In this document: piece by piece, positions 45,661 to 55,200 of the stretch
How the letters are laid out: each line of letters starts with the position of its first letter
Numbering within the stretch: the first letter of the stretch is position 1
Source of the DNA: an uncultured bacterium
GTDB lineage: Bacteria > Bacillota > Clostridia > Lachnospirales > Lachnospiraceae
Assembly (NCBI GenBank): GCA_948467735.1
Contig: CAOKFN010000016.1
Location: forward strand, 19,468 to 83,467
Length of the DNA: 64,000 nt
Reading direction: 5' to 3'
Translations under genes and position numbers: made by a program
Notes under the pieces: generated by a model
Databases searched by the model: none
What the model was told of the DNA's origin: nothing
What the model saw: only the letters and a program-made list of their open reading frames with translations

Positions 45661-45765
45661 ATGGAACATTCTAAATTTGAAAAACCGGTAAATGAAAATA
45701 TTATAGAAGAAACAGCAGAGCGCCGTAAAAAGAATAAAACATATGCGGCCGCAATGAACGATTAA
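45661..45765 (+). CDS. Small hydrophilic protein (34 residues)
   Basis: Read directly: EHSKFEKPVNENIIEE, then a basic TAERRKKNKTYAAAMND end and TAA. AAGGAGG stands 8 nt upstream of the ATG, an ideal ribosome-binding site. It is divergent from the sigma gene. No hydrophobic segment is present, so it is predicted cytoplasmic, with acidic and basic halves. No family is recognised. The quality of the ribosome-binding site is the main evidence that it is translated. Confidence 0.5.
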   Translation: MEHSKFEKPVNENIIEETAERRKKNKTYAAAMND

Positions 45766-45879
45766 AAATTCAGAACACTGTCGGCCGCAAAACCGGACGC
45801 TATATTTCGCTGCCACAAAAAATCATCACAGCTTCATTCATAAAAATCCTCACTGCGCCCCCCTTGCCAAAACATTTTC

Positions 45880-47100
45880 TCACACACGCCCCAGAGCCCC
45901 GTAAGCCGCCATTCTCAGCTTTCGCAGCGCCTCCGACGCTCCTCCCGCGCCGCAGCGCTGAATAAAATACAGCAGTACAAATTCCTCGCTCGGATCCATG
46001 GTCACATAATTCCCCGTCCAGCCGTCCCAGCCATATTCTCCCAAAGAGGCATTGGTTCCCGCCGCCCCCTGATCCGTCAGCACACGCATCAGACAGCCGT
46101 ATCCATACCCCTTTGTGCTGTCCCAGTTCAAAGTCCTGCGCTGAAAATCCGTCAAACGATTCTGAGTCATGAACTCCACGGTTTTCCGTCCCAAAATATG
46201 CCTGCCCTCCCAGCGCCCTTTCCGAACCATCATCATAGCAAAATGACTGTAGTCGTCCAAGGTAGATACCAGCCCCGCGCCGCCGGATTCAAAGGCCGCA
46301 TCCTCCCCGTAGTATTCTCCCAGATGACTGCCCTTATGGGGAACCAAGACGCCGTCCTTTGTCATATCATAATGCCGGGCAAATCGTCCCAGCTTTTCCT
46401 TGGGAACGAAAAATCCCGTATCCGGCATATCCAGCGGCTCGAAGAACTCTTTTTTCAGGAATTCTCCGAACGTCATTCCGGACACGACTTCCACAATGCC
46501 GCCCAGCACATCCGCGGAAAAGCCGTACATCCACCTGTCTCCGGGTTGAAAGCACAGAGGAACGGAAGCAATGCCCCGTATAAATTCCTGCGTATCCACC
46601 CGCTCCCCCCGCTCCCTGCGCGCCACAAATCCCTCCACCACCGCCTTCATCCGTCGGCCCGGCTCCGTGTTCTCGTCGGGATAGGTGATGCCGGAAGTCA
46701 TATTCAGCAGATCATATACGGTATTTTCCCTATCTGCCGACACTTCCCCCCTGCCTTCCGCCCACACCTTCTGCCCCTGAAAACAGGGCAGATAACGGGA
46801 TACCGGATCCCATACATCCAGCATTCCCCGCTCCGCTAAAAGCATCACCGCCGCCGCTGTCACCGGTTTGGTCATGGAATACAAACGGATAATAGTGTCA
46901 CGGCTCATAGGGATGCCCCGCTCCGCGTCCGCATCCCCAAAAGCGTTAAAATAAATCTCTCTTCCTCTGTAAAGCACCAGCGCGCTGGCTCCCTTTACTC
47001 TCTGCCCCTCCGCTCCGACGCCCGAGACATTCTCCCGCAGAATCCTGTCCATTACGGCCTTATAGCCAGACGTCCCGCCTTCCTTATCCTGCCCTGTCAT
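45880..47100 (-). CDS. Serine hydrolase of the class C beta-lactamase/penicillin-binding family
   Basis: The 406-residue product has the nucleophile motif SMTK (S-x-x-K) in RLYSMTKPVTAAAVMLLAERG and a Tyr-containing second motif (MYGFSADVLGGIVEVVSG). It has no obvious signal peptide, so it is probably cytoplasmic and an esterase or peptidase rather than a resistance enzyme. Substrate unknown. It stands alone between the small ORF and a GH51 gene. Confidence 0.87.
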   Translation of the reverse strand: MTGQDKEGGTSGYKAVMDRILRENVSGVGAEGQRVKGASALVLYRGREIYFNAFGDADAERGIPMSRDTIIRLYSMTKPVTAAAVMLLAERGMLDVWDPVSRYLPCFQGQKVWAEGRGEVSADRENTVYDLLNMTSGITYPDENTEPGRRMKAVVEGFVARRERGERVDTQEFIRGIASVPLCFQPGDRWMYGFSADVLGGIVEVVSGMTFGEFLKKEFFEPLDMPDTGFFVPKEKLGRFARHYDMTKDGVLVPHKGSHLGEYYGEDAAFESGGAGLVSTLDDYSHFAMMMVRKGRWEGRHILGRKTVEFMTQNRLTDFQRRTLNWDSTKGYGYGCLMRVLTDQGAAGTNASLGEYGWDGWTGNYVTMDPSEEFVLLYFIQRCGAGGASEALRKLRMAAYGALGRV

Positions 47101-47307
47101 TCCTTATTCCTCGCCATTTCCAAAACTGCCTTATTCCTTCTTCAGTCATCCTTGGGGCCCGGCCTCTCCTTCCGGCCCCCATGACACCGCTTCGTGAAAC
47201 TCCTTCCCACGCTGACTCAATCCAAGTAAAAAATGCCAGCTGCCAAAGGGGTTAGAAGTTCTCCCTATGCTGCTCCCCAAATCAGGATGCGTGAAATATT
47301 CTTCACG

Positions 47308-48807
47308 CTAATCCAGCGAAACCTCCAAATGCAGTACGCTGCAGGCCGGGATTGAAAACCGGATCCCGCCGTCCCTTACCGTCACCGCCGAGAATTCTTC
47401 CGTATGTACCTCGTCAGGGGCCTCGAAGGTATTATGGGCATTCTTTTCCCCCTTCAGAACGGTTCCCTTCACAGCTTTTACCCTGCTGTCCGCAAACACG
47501 CCCTCAATCTCATACGCCTCTTCCAAAGATAAGTTGGTCAGCGTCACATGCAGCTTTCCATCCTTGGCCATGGACACGGACTCGGTCAGATTCGGAACCT
47601 GCGCATCCTCCTCCAAGCCTATTTCTTTGATCTCAACGGAGGATTCCACCAGTTCGCCATCCTGATGATACTGATACATATCAAACACATGCCATGTAGG
47701 AGTCTTCAACATTTTAGCGCCTTCCGTCAAGATCACTGCCTGCAGCACATTTACCATTTGGGCAATATTCGCCATCTTCACACGGTCGCAGTGCTTATTG
47801 AACAGATTCAGGTTAATGCCCGCAATCAAAGCGTCCCTCATGGTGCTCTGCTGATACAAAAACCCGGGATTGGTACCCGGCTCCACATCATACCATGCGC
47901 CCCACTCATCGATGACCATGCCGATTTTCTTCTTCGGGTCATATTGATCCATAATGGCGCCATGCCTCCGAATCAGCTCCTCCATGACCAAAGTACGCTT
48001 CAGGGTACGATACCAGTCCTTCTCGTCAAACTCCAGCGCAGAGCCCTTATGCCCCCACCTGCCCGTGGGAATCGTATAATAATGCAGGGACATGCCGCTC
48101 ATAAAACCGCCGCCATGGTCAAAAACCGTCTCAAGCAGTTTGCTGGTCCAATGATAATCCCCCTCGTTCGGGCCGCAGGCAATTTTATATATGGGCTTTT
48201 TCGGATCGTAATTCCGCACATAGGTCTGATACCTGCGGTACATATCCCCATAGAATTCAGGCCTCATATTCCCGCCGCAGCCCCAGTTTTCATTGCCCAC
48301 GCCAAAATAGTCCACCCTCCAAGGCGCCTCATGCCCGTTCTCCCGGCGCAGATCCGCCATGGGAGATACGCCGCCAAAGGTCATATATTCCACCCACTCG
48401 CTCATCTCCTGAACGGTGCCGCTGCCCAGATTGCCATTGATATAGGTCTTGCATCCAAGCTGTGTACACAGCTCCATAAATTCATGGGTGCCGAAGCTGT
48501 TATCCTCCACCACGCCGCCCCAGTGGGTATTTATCATTTTCTTGCGCCCCGCCTTGGGACCGATGCCGTCCTTCCAATGATATTCATCTGCAAAACAGCC
48601 CCCCGGCCAGCGAAGCACCGGCACATGAATCTCCCTGAGCGCTTCCACCACGTCGGTACGCATACCGTTTACATTGGGAATATCGGAATTCTCTCCCACA
48701 TAAATCCCTTCATAAATGCATCTTCCCAGATGCTCCGAAAAATGCCCCTGCAGTTCAGGGTTTACATGCCCCTTTTTCACATTGGGGTTTACATACAGCT
48801 TCGCCAT
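47308..48807 (-). CDS. Alpha-L-arabinofuranosidase, GH51
   Basis: A retaining glycosidase releasing arabinose from plant arabinans or arabinoxylan oligosaccharides. The product has about 499 residues. The acid/base Glu lies in VGNENWGCGG and the nucleophile in MVIDEWGAWYD. LRWPGGCFADEYHWKDGIG is the family hallmark near residue 70. There is no signal peptide, so it acts on imported oligosaccharides. No transporter or regulator neighbours it, so it is not in a recognisable polysaccharide locus. The start is the second of two nearby ATGs. Confidence 0.94.
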   Translation of the reverse strand: MAKLYVNPNVKKGHVNPELQGHFSEHLGRCIYEGIYVGENSDIPNVNGMRTDVVEALREIHVPVLRWPGGCFADEYHWKDGIGPKAGRKKMINTHWGGVVEDNSFGTHEFMELCTQLGCKTYINGNLGSGTVQEMSEWVEYMTFGGVSPMADLRRENGHEAPWRVDYFGVGNENWGCGGNMRPEFYGDMYRRYQTYVRNYDPKKPIYKIACGPNEGDYHWTSKLLETVFDHGGGFMSGMSLHYYTIPTGRWGHKGSALEFDEKDWYRTLKRTLVMEELIRRHGAIMDQYDPKKKIGMVIDEWGAWYDVEPGTNPGFLYQQSTMRDALIAGINLNLFNKHCDRVKMANIAQMVNVLQAVILTEGAKMLKTPTWHVFDMYQYHQDGELVESSVEIKEIGLEEDAQVPNLTESVSMAKDGKLHVTLTNLSLEEAYEIEGVFADSRVKAVKGTVLKGEKNAHNTFEAPDEVHTEEFSAVTVRDGGIRFSIPACSVLHLEVSLD

Positions 48808-48895
48808 CTCTTCCACCATTCCTTCCCGCCCGTCAAGGGCTTGTATCCTTACTCTTTGAGTCTATGATTTTCCCTGCGAAATGTCAAGCCAAATT

Positions 48896-49756
48896 TCAGG
48901 CGGCCAAGACGCCGAAATACAAGAGCACCACCAGCCCCAGCGCAATCCGATACCACCCGAACACTTTAAAATCATGCTTTTTGATATACCCCATCAAGAA
49001 CCGAAGGACAACCAGAGATACCGCAAAAGATACCACGGTTCCGATGGCCAAAAGCAGCAGCTCCAGCGAAGTAAACTCAAATCCAAACTTCACCACCTTC
49101 AAAAGACTCGCCCCGAACATCACGGGAATGGCCAGAAAAAAGGTGTACTCCGCCGCCACCGTCCTTGACACGCCAATCAACAGCGCGCCCACAATGGTCG
49201 CTCCCGAGCGGGAAGTTCCGGGAAACACGGCCGCAATCAGCTGAAACGCTCCGATCAACAGCGCCGTCTGATATGTAATCTCCGACAGCGCCGTAATTTT
49301 GCATCTCCTGCCCCGGTTCCAGTTTTCGATAAAGATAAACGCAATGCCGAACACAATCAGCGCGGCGGCCACGCTGACCGGATTGTAGAACAGCGCGTCA
49401 AATACATCGTCAAACATGACGCCGATCACCGCCGCCGGCACACAGGACACCAATATTTTAAACCACAAAATCCAGATATCCTTCTTAAAATACGCCCCTA
49501 TGCCCGTTCCTCCGTTCTTTTCCCTCTCCCGCCTTGTCAGTGCAAAAGGCCATATCTGCTTCCAAAATAACACCACCACGGCCAGAATGGCTCCCAGCTG
49601 GATGACCACGTCAAACATACTGAAAAATCCTTCGCTGGTACCCTCAAAGGGCAGAAAGCTCTCCACCAGAATCAAATGCCCGGTGCTGCTGATCGGCAGC
49701 CATTCGGTTATCCCTTCCACAATCCCATAAATAATCGCCTTAATGATTTCCAGCAT
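48896..49756 (-). CDS. uppP: Undecaprenyl-diphosphatase
   Basis: Dephosphorylates undecaprenyl diphosphate to recycle the lipid carrier; overproduction gives bacitracin resistance. The 286-residue membrane protein has the two family motifs EGITEWLPISSTGHLIL and PGTSRSGATI. The start was placed at the ATG with AGGAG eight bases upstream. It is followed by the GH51 gene on the same strand. Confidence 0.96.
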   Translation of the reverse strand: MLEIIKAIIYGIVEGITEWLPISSTGHLILVESFLPFEGTSEGFFSMFDVVIQLGAILAVVVLFWKQIWPFALTRREREKNGGTGIGAYFKKDIWILWFKILVSCVPAAVIGVMFDDVFDALFYNPVSVAAALIVFGIAFIFIENWNRGRRCKITALSEITYQTALLIGAFQLIAAVFPGTSRSGATIVGALLIGVSRTVAAEYTFFLAIPVMFGASLLKVVKFGFEFTSLELLLLAIGTVVSFAVSLVVLRFLMGYIKKHDFKVFGWYRIALGLVVLLYFGVLAA

Positions 49757-49790
49757 TTTCACATCTCCTATCCTATTCTTGACAATTTTC

Positions 49791-49882
49791 TATTCCTGAC
49801 AGACTCCTTTTTTCCGGCAGGCTCCTCTCTCTGACAGTATCTTATTCCTGACAGACTCCTTTTTCCGGCAGGCTCCTCTCTG
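49791..49882. repeat. 52-nt tandem duplication upstream of uppP
   Basis: TATTCCTGACAGACTCC begins at 49791 and again at 49843, followed in both cases by TTTTTCCGGCAGGCTCCTCTCT. This makes nearly two copies of a 52-nt unit, and CTGACAG also occurs within the unit. It lies between uppP and the patatin gene. Confidence 0.8.
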
Positions 49883-49999
49883 CCAATGGCGATTTCACAA
49901 TGCGTATTTCATGGCATGAAATTTCGGATACGCAGACCATCCTGTCTCAGCGCCCCATTGGGCTTCCCTGCCAAAACCGATTGTTATAGGCTTCCTTTG

Positions 50000-50851
50000 T
50001 CAAGCATGTTCCAAGAAGGTCAAAAGCTCCTCATAACAGGACTCGGCGTCCTCATATCCCTCCTGATACAGCCTCTTCAGCTTTTCCACATCCTTCTCCA
50101 CCCGCCCTACGGCATTGGCCGCCTTGGGCCGAATCACAAAAACCTGCCCTTTTTCCCTCAGTCTCTCAATATATTCCAACTGTCTGCGATAAGAAATATG
50201 GCGCTCCGCCATCAGCTCATATACCTTGGGATATTTCCAATACCTCGCCTTAATCAGCCCCAGCTGGGTGCCGGGCTTCCTCACATATCCCACTTCCTTT
50301 GTCATAACCACCACATTCTTCCGGTTGCCGTCCACAACGGACTTCTGAAGAGGAATGGAATCGCTGATACCGCCGTCCAGATAGACGCCTCCCTCAATCT
50401 CCACGTTTCTTGATACCAGCGGCAGGGAAGCCGACGCCCGGATTTTGTCGATGTCCTTTTTCATGTCCCGAATCCGAAAATATTTCGGCCTGCCGGTGAC
50501 GATATCCGTGGCAACACTGTACGCCTTCCCCTCATACCGGCCAAAGGTCTCATAATCATAAGGGTTTAGATACTCCGGTATCAAATGATAGCACATCCGC
50601 ACATTAAATAAGTCCCCCGAAGCCAGCAGGCTTTCCATGCTGCAGTAATCTTTGCGGTCCAGATAATCAATGCTCACATCCATAGCGCGGCCCCGCTGCT
50701 TCGACAAGAAGCTGCACATATGCACCGCCCCTGCGGACACCCCGTATACACTTGAAAATTCAATGCCCTTATCCAGAAAAAAATCAAGCACTCCGGCGGT
50801 ATAAACCCCCTTCATCCCGCCGCCCTCAAGGACAAGCCCTGCCTGATACAT
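50000..50851 (-). CDS. Patatin-like phospholipase (RssA/YchK type)
   Basis: The 283-residue product has the oxyanion loop LEGGGMKGVYTAG, the nucleophile elbow GVSAG and the catalytic Asp in YLDGGISDSIP, forming the Ser-Asp dyad of patatins. There is no signal peptide. It is predicted to be a cytoplasmic or membrane-associated lipid acyl hydrolase; the substrate is unknown. The start at 50851 has AAAGGTGGGA upstream. An in-frame extension to 50935 encodes a Gly/Trp-rich stretch unlikely to be translated. Confidence 0.9.
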   Translation of the reverse strand: MYQAGLVLEGGGMKGVYTAGVLDFFLDKGIEFSSVYGVSAGAVHMCSFLSKQRGRAMDVSIDYLDRKDYCSMESLLASGDLFNVRMCYHLIPEYLNPYDYETFGRYEGKAYSVATDIVTGRPKYFRIRDMKKDIDKIRASASLPLVSRNVEIEGGVYLDGGISDSIPLQKSVVDGNRKNVVVMTKEVGYVRKPGTQLGLIKARYWKYPKVYELMAERHISYRRQLEYIERLREKGQVFVIRPKAANAVGRVEKDVEKLKRLYQEGYEDAESCYEELLTFLEHA

Positions 50852-51005
50852 AACAATCCCACCTTTCTTTCCTGCGCCAAGGCAGCCGCATGCTCCCCCA
50901 GCCCATTTCCCGCGGAACCCCCGCCAAATTCCCACAGGCCCCGCAGGCCTTCTCCCGGTTCCTCATCCTATCTTCCGGCGGTAAACCTTTTATACCCTGC
51001 CGTCC

Positions 51006-52193
51006 TCAGCCGTAAACTTCCCTCACAAATCTCCCAAGAGGCTCCAGCGAACGCTCCACCTTTTCCGTGTCGATGCAGTAAGCCATGCGGAAATATCCCG
51101 GCGCGCCGAAGGTATCCCCCGGCACCAGCACCAGATCATATTTCAGGGCCTTCCGGCAGAATGCCGCCGCATCCTCCTCCAATGCTTTGGGGAAAATATA
51201 AAAAGTCCCCCCGGGCTTCACACATTGGAAACCAAGCTTCGTAAGCTCCCCATACAGCAGATTCATATTCGTCTCATAAACCCCAAGATCCGCCGTCTTA
51301 TCCAAGACCCGGGCCACTGCCAGCTGAATGATGGAGGGCGGGCAGTTGTGCCCGATTCCTCTGGAAATCTGGCCGCACATCTGAACCATATCCTCCGCAT
51401 CCTTACAGCGGGGATTGACCGCCACATAACCGATGCGCTCCCCCGGCAGGGAAAGGGATTTCGAGAAAGAATAGCACATAATGGTATTGTCATAAAACGC
51501 AGACACGCAGGGCGCTTCCACCCCCGAAAAAACAATCTCCCGATAAGGCTCATCGGAAATCAAATAAATAATATGCCCATATTCTTCCGATTTTTCCTTC
51601 AAAATATCCGCCAAAGTCCTCAAGGTTTCCGCGGAGTATACCACTCCGGAAGGATTATTGGGCGTATTCACCAGCACCGCCATAACCTTTTCCGTGAGCA
51701 TTTCTTTTAATTTGTCAAAGCGAATCTGGAACTTTTCCGTGTCGGGAGGCACCACCTTAAGCGCCGCTCCCGTTAAATCCACATAAGGGTGATATTCCGG
51801 GAAAAATGGCGCAAACGTCAGAATCTCATCCCCTGGCTCCGTCACCAGCCGAAACGCATGAGCCAGCGCTCCCGCGGCGCCCACGGCCATAAAAATATGC
51901 TCTTTGCGGTAAGGCAGGCCGAACCGCCTTTCCAGCGAATCCGCCACGGCCTCCCTGACGCTTGTGATGCCGAGGCTGGGGCTGTACCCGTGCAGTTCGT
52001 TGGTTCCCATTTCACTCAGCATCCGGATCATTTCATCCGTAAATTCCTGCGGAACCGGAACGGAAGGGTTCCCCAGACTGTAATCAAATACGTTTTCATA
52101 TCCGATTTCCTGCCCTCTGGCTGTGGCAAATTCCGATAACTGACGGATGACGGATTTCCCCGACAGCATGTTCTTATATTTTTGCACTAACAT
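51006..52193 (-). CDS. Pyridoxal-phosphate-dependent aminotransferase, class I/II
   Basis: The 395-residue product has the substrate-binding N-terminus FDYSLGNPSVPVP, NTPNNPSGVVYS, the PLP-Asp/Tyr region YLISDEPYREIVF and the Schiff-base lysine in CYSFSKSLSLPGERIGY. It belongs to the aspartate aminotransferase-like fold I group. The exact amino donor cannot be read from the sequence. It lies 154 nt downstream of no obvious partner; the patatin gene follows on the same strand. Confidence 0.88.
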   Translation of the reverse strand: MLVQKYKNMLSGKSVIRQLSEFATARGQEIGYENVFDYSLGNPSVPVPQEFTDEMIRMLSEMGTNELHGYSPSLGITSVREAVADSLERRFGLPYRKEHIFMAVGAAGALAHAFRLVTEPGDEILTFAPFFPEYHPYVDLTGAALKVVPPDTEKFQIRFDKLKEMLTEKVMAVLVNTPNNPSGVVYSAETLRTLADILKEKSEEYGHIIYLISDEPYREIVFSGVEAPCVSAFYDNTIMCYSFSKSLSLPGERIGYVAVNPRCKDAEDMVQMCGQISRGIGHNCPPSIIQLAVARVLDKTADLGVYETNMNLLYGELTKLGFQCVKPGGTFYIFPKALEEDAAAFCRKALKYDLVLVPGDTFGAPGYFRMAYCIDTEKVERSLEPLGRFVREVYG

Positions 52194-52292
52194 TTTATTT
52201 CATCCTTTCTGCCGCCCGTTCATACGGACCTGATACAATTCCTTACCATTGTACCAAGACGCACCCCCTAGGGCAAGCCTTAAATTTAGAAT

Positions 52293-52513
52293 CCAAGCCG
52301 CAAAATTTTCTATTTCCAAGCCGCAGAGCCTTCTATATCCATGCCGCAGGACTTTCTATTCCCAACCGCAGAGCCTTCTATATCCATGCCGCAGGACTTT
52401 CTATTCCCAACCGCAGAGCCTTCTATATCCATGCCGCAGGACTTCCTATTCCATACCGCAGAGCCTTCTATATCCATGCCGCAGGACTTCCTATTTCCAA
52501 ACCACAGAGCCTT
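52293..52513. repeat. 45-nt tandem repeat array (about 4 full copies plus degenerate ends)
   Basis: Units starting ATGCCGCAGGACTT begin at 52341, 52386, 52431 and 52476, a strict 45-nt period. Each unit is itself two related 22-23-nt halves (CCGCAGGACTTTCTATTCC and CCGCAGAGCCTTCTATATCC). The first two copies are almost identical. Because 45 is a multiple of three, frames stay open on both strands and would encode 15-residue repeats, but neither has a convincing start context. The array fills most of the gap between the aminotransferase start and the end of the 570-residue gene. Confidence 0.85.
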
Positions 52514-52524
52514 CCGCTGCGAAC

Positions 52525-54237
52525 TTAAACGTCCCCCAGACGGTAATACCACCCTTTCTCCTCGTCAAAACTCCGCAGGAATTCCATATCCTCCCCATAT
52601 TGTTCCGATTCCCTGTCCTCACAGAGCAGAAGCCTTGAACGCCTCGCCATGATTTCCGCCGTCCTGCCGGTGAGCACATGCTTCTTACGGCAGCTGTCAA
52701 TGGCCCTGCTCAAATCCTCCTTCACCTGCTCCCTTGAAAACCTCTCCCTGCATATCTGCATATGGGCATAGGCCCGCAGCACATATCCGAAATACTGCCG
52801 CCCCTCTTCTTTTATCAGCCCTTGCGCGTATTCATGCAAAGCCCTGTAATCAAATTCTCTGCACAGCCGGGCCGTTTCCTCCTCCTCCGAACGCACCAGA
52901 TAGCTTACGCTGTCCAAGGAAGTATCCGGCCTGCGCGCCGTTTTCCCCTCTTCCACATAGGGAAAGAGGCTGTTCAGCCTAAAATACTCCTCCTTCGCCC
53001 TCTCAAGCCACCTGTCCATTTCCTCCTGATGTTCCAGACGAATACGGGATATGTCCGGCTGACATACCACGCTGTCAAGCAGCTCCGCCGCAGCCACCTT
53101 CTCATAGCTAAGCCCCGCCTCGTCCGCCAGCCTCACCAGCGCATATCCCCACTCATCCGCCGCAATTGCGTATAACTCATACCAGCCCCTGATATAGCGG
53201 ACCCGTTTGAGCAGGGCCTTCGTCAATTCCTCCCCGTTTCCCTCAAGAATCGCCCGGACGCCCCTATTGAAATGGCCCTCGTCATCCTTGTCGGGAAACT
53301 GCCCCGGCTCCCCGTTTCCGCACAGCAGATCATGGATGCCCTTGGAGCTTTTATCATAAGAATAATAAAACAGCCGGGGAATCAATTCCTTCGCCCCCGC
53401 CGCATATGCCCGAATCATGGAAGCAGAAACCGCAGCTTCCATATGCCTTTCGTGATGAGTAAACACATTGCCTCTGCCAAAAGGATAGCCGTACTCATAC
53501 ATTTCCAGCTCATAGAGTTCTTTCAATACGGAAATATGCCAGCCTGCCAGAATCTCCTCCCGGCCCTCCGTTATCCGGCGCGGCGCGCCTTCCGGCAGCG
53601 CTCTGTCCGCCTTCAAGTCGTAATCATACCGCAGGGAAGTCCTGCGAATGAGGGGGAACACCTTCTTTACAGGCTTTTCCTTCTTAATGCTTCCGCGGTT
53701 TTCCAACAGCTCATCTCCGATCAGCCGTGGAACCTTCCTGTTTTTTACGGCTTCAATATACGCCTTCTTGCCGCTCTTGTCCACAGAGACAGCCTCCTGT
53801 ATCAGCTGTCTTAAAAATTCCTGTTCTTCTTCCCTTGCTTTTTCCAAGTCAATATTGGGACTGAACGAATAAAACTGCTCCAGCACCCGAAACGGACGCT
53901 CCAAAAACAATCCCGCCTTCTTGCAGTCCTTTTCATACGCCACATAAAAAAAGTCCTGCAGATCCTCCACAATCCGAAGGGCCAGCCTCTCATAATCGTC
54001 CCTTGGCTCAAAAAAGCTCTCCTCCACCGCGAGAATATACTTTTCATCCGGCTGACAGCCCGTGGCCGCCGCCTGATAAAAACGGGCCATGGTTTTCCCC
54101 AGATGACGGGACATATCGAACTGCCTGTCCTTGGCAAGCCGCTGGTACAGTTCGTATTCCTGCTCCATGGCCTTCAATGCCGCAATCATATATTTCCAAA
54201 AAAGTGTTTTCTTTGGGAATTCACTCTGTAAGTCCAT
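52525..54237 (-). CDS. Large predominantly helical protein of unknown function (570 residues)
   Basis: The product has no signal peptide or membrane segment and is rich in Glu, Arg and Leu, predicted to be helical throughout. An N-terminal block (LFWKYMIAALKAMEQEYELY) and a central one (WHISVLKELYELEMYEYGYPFGRGNVFTHHERHMEAAVSAS) stand out, the latter with an HHERH cluster that could bind metal. The start has AAAGGGAGGACGGT. It is divergent from the DUF6323-like gene with 278 nt between them. I recognise no named family. Its position suggests a role shared with the DUF6323/DUF6179-like pair. Confidence 0.7.
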   Translation of the reverse strand: MDLQSEFPKKTLFWKYMIAALKAMEQEYELYQRLAKDRQFDMSRHLGKTMARFYQAAATGCQPDEKYILAVEESFFEPRDDYERLALRIVEDLQDFFYVAYEKDCKKAGLFLERPFRVLEQFYSFSPNIDLEKAREEEQEFLRQLIQEAVSVDKSGKKAYIEAVKNRKVPRLIGDELLENRGSIKKEKPVKKVFPLIRRTSLRYDYDLKADRALPEGAPRRITEGREEILAGWHISVLKELYELEMYEYGYPFGRGNVFTHHERHMEAAVSASMIRAYAAGAKELIPRLFYYSYDKSSKGIHDLLCGNGEPGQFPDKDDEGHFNRGVRAILEGNGEELTKALLKRVRYIRGWYELYAIAADEWGYALVRLADEAGLSYEKVAAAELLDSVVCQPDISRIRLEHQEEMDRWLERAKEEYFRLNSLFPYVEEGKTARRPDTSLDSVSYLVRSEEEETARLCREFDYRALHEYAQGLIKEEGRQYFGYVLRAYAHMQICRERFSREQVKEDLSRAIDSCRKKHVLTGRTAEIMARRSRLLLCEDRESEQYGEDMEFLRSFDEEKGWYYRLGDV

Positions 54238-54433
54238 ACCGTCCTCCCTTTCTCAGCCCTCAAACAATTGACCGTTCCCTGTCCCAAATATTGCCGCATT
54301 TACCAGTATGGCAGCTCAAACATCGCACAAATGAAGCTTTTGAACATTTCCCGTTTTGGGCATACGGACCAGTATTGTGAAACGCCCTTTTCCACACTAA
54401 TATTATACTACAAAAACGCGTTTTTTTCAAGGC

Positions 54434-54462
54434 TTGTAGTTCCTCCCAGCGCGGACTATAAT
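54434..54462 (+). promoter_or_regulatory. Sigma-A-type promoter of the DUF6323-like gene
   Basis: TTGTAG at 54434-54439 and a perfect TATAAT at 54457-54462 have a 17-nt spacer, about 54 nt upstream of the ATG at 54516. Confidence 0.65.
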
Positions 54463-54515
54463 CAATCTGTATCTGTCACAGGCAATCTCACATCCATCAC
54501 TCGGGAGGCATCGTT

Positions 54516-55046
54516 ATGGAACAGAAAAACTGGCTCGACCTCATGTCAGCGCAGACGCAGCTCGCTCAGATTCTTGAAACAAACCAATACACGGAAAAAT
54601 TAGGCCTTGCCTTAAGTCAGGAAAGCGCCGAGCTTCTGGCCGCGGAAAGGCTGGACGTCCTGAAAAAAGAACGCCGGGTGGAATTCGGCCAGAGCATACT
54701 GCCCAAAATCATATATGCTTTCTGCGATTCCTCCTTTATCACACAGGAGAATTACCGCGACGTCTTAAGCCGCCTTCAGGAGATTTTTTACTGCTATAAG
54801 AACGAAATGCTGGATGAAATCACGGACGACGAGCTTCTGGAATTCATGCGGGAACAATTTGAAACTGTATGCTTCGGGGACTTGGATTATCTGGAAGGAA
54901 CCTGTCTGGACGTCTTTGCGCAGGCCATCCGGGCGGGCTATTCCGGCTATCAAGAATCTGGCGGCCGGGGAGAATTTGAGCAGTTTGACATTGTGAAACG
55001 CTGGGATAAGGAACTGTATTTGACGGCATTGAGCGAATTGTTTTAA
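54516..55046 (+). CDS. DUF6323-like protein of unknown function
   Basis: A 176-residue soluble, mostly helical protein. The conserved-looking centre is LDVLKKERRVEFGQSILPKI and FCDSSFITQENY, followed by DDELLEFMREQFETVCFGDLDYLEGTC. I recall this pattern from Clostridia proteins called DUF6323, found near DUF6179 genes; this needs a domain search. The start has CGGGAGG, and a good promoter lies upstream. It is followed after 412 nt, including an 18-nt repeat array, by the DUF6179-like gene. Confidence 0.7.
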   Translation: MEQKNWLDLMSAQTQLAQILETNQYTEKLGLALSQESAELLAAERLDVLKKERRVEFGQSILPKIIYAFCDSSFITQENYRDVLSRLQEIFYCYKNEMLDEITDDELLEFMREQFETVCFGDLDYLEGTCLDVFAQAIRAGYSGYQESGGRGEFEQFDIVKRWDKELYLTALSELF

Positions 55047-55200
55047 CCCGGCCGGAACGCGTCTAAAAACTCATCCCCTCAAAACCTGCATCCCCCGCTC
55101 TGCGGCCCGCTTCACCCCAATCGGGATGCCGATATGCCTTCCAAGACGGGGACTGCATTCCTGAAAACATAATACACCACCGCTTGACCCATTGCTCAAA

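Noticed and set aside
45880..47100. Calling the serine hydrolase a beta-lactamase resistance gene
   Set aside because: It has the family S-x-x-K motif but no export signal. Family members are mostly esterases or peptidases, so resistance is not supported.
47548..48867. A 439-codon plus-strand open frame opposite the GH51 gene
   Set aside because: It is entirely antisense to a canonical arabinofuranosidase. Its translation is His/Ile/Pro-rich with no domain and no ribosome-binding site, a product of codon bias on the coding strand.
52310..52652. Repetitive small proteins encoded by the 45-nt array on either strand
   Set aside because: Open frames follow automatically from a period divisible by three. 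The starts lie inside repeat units without ribosome-binding sites, and the frames differ from the flanking genes.
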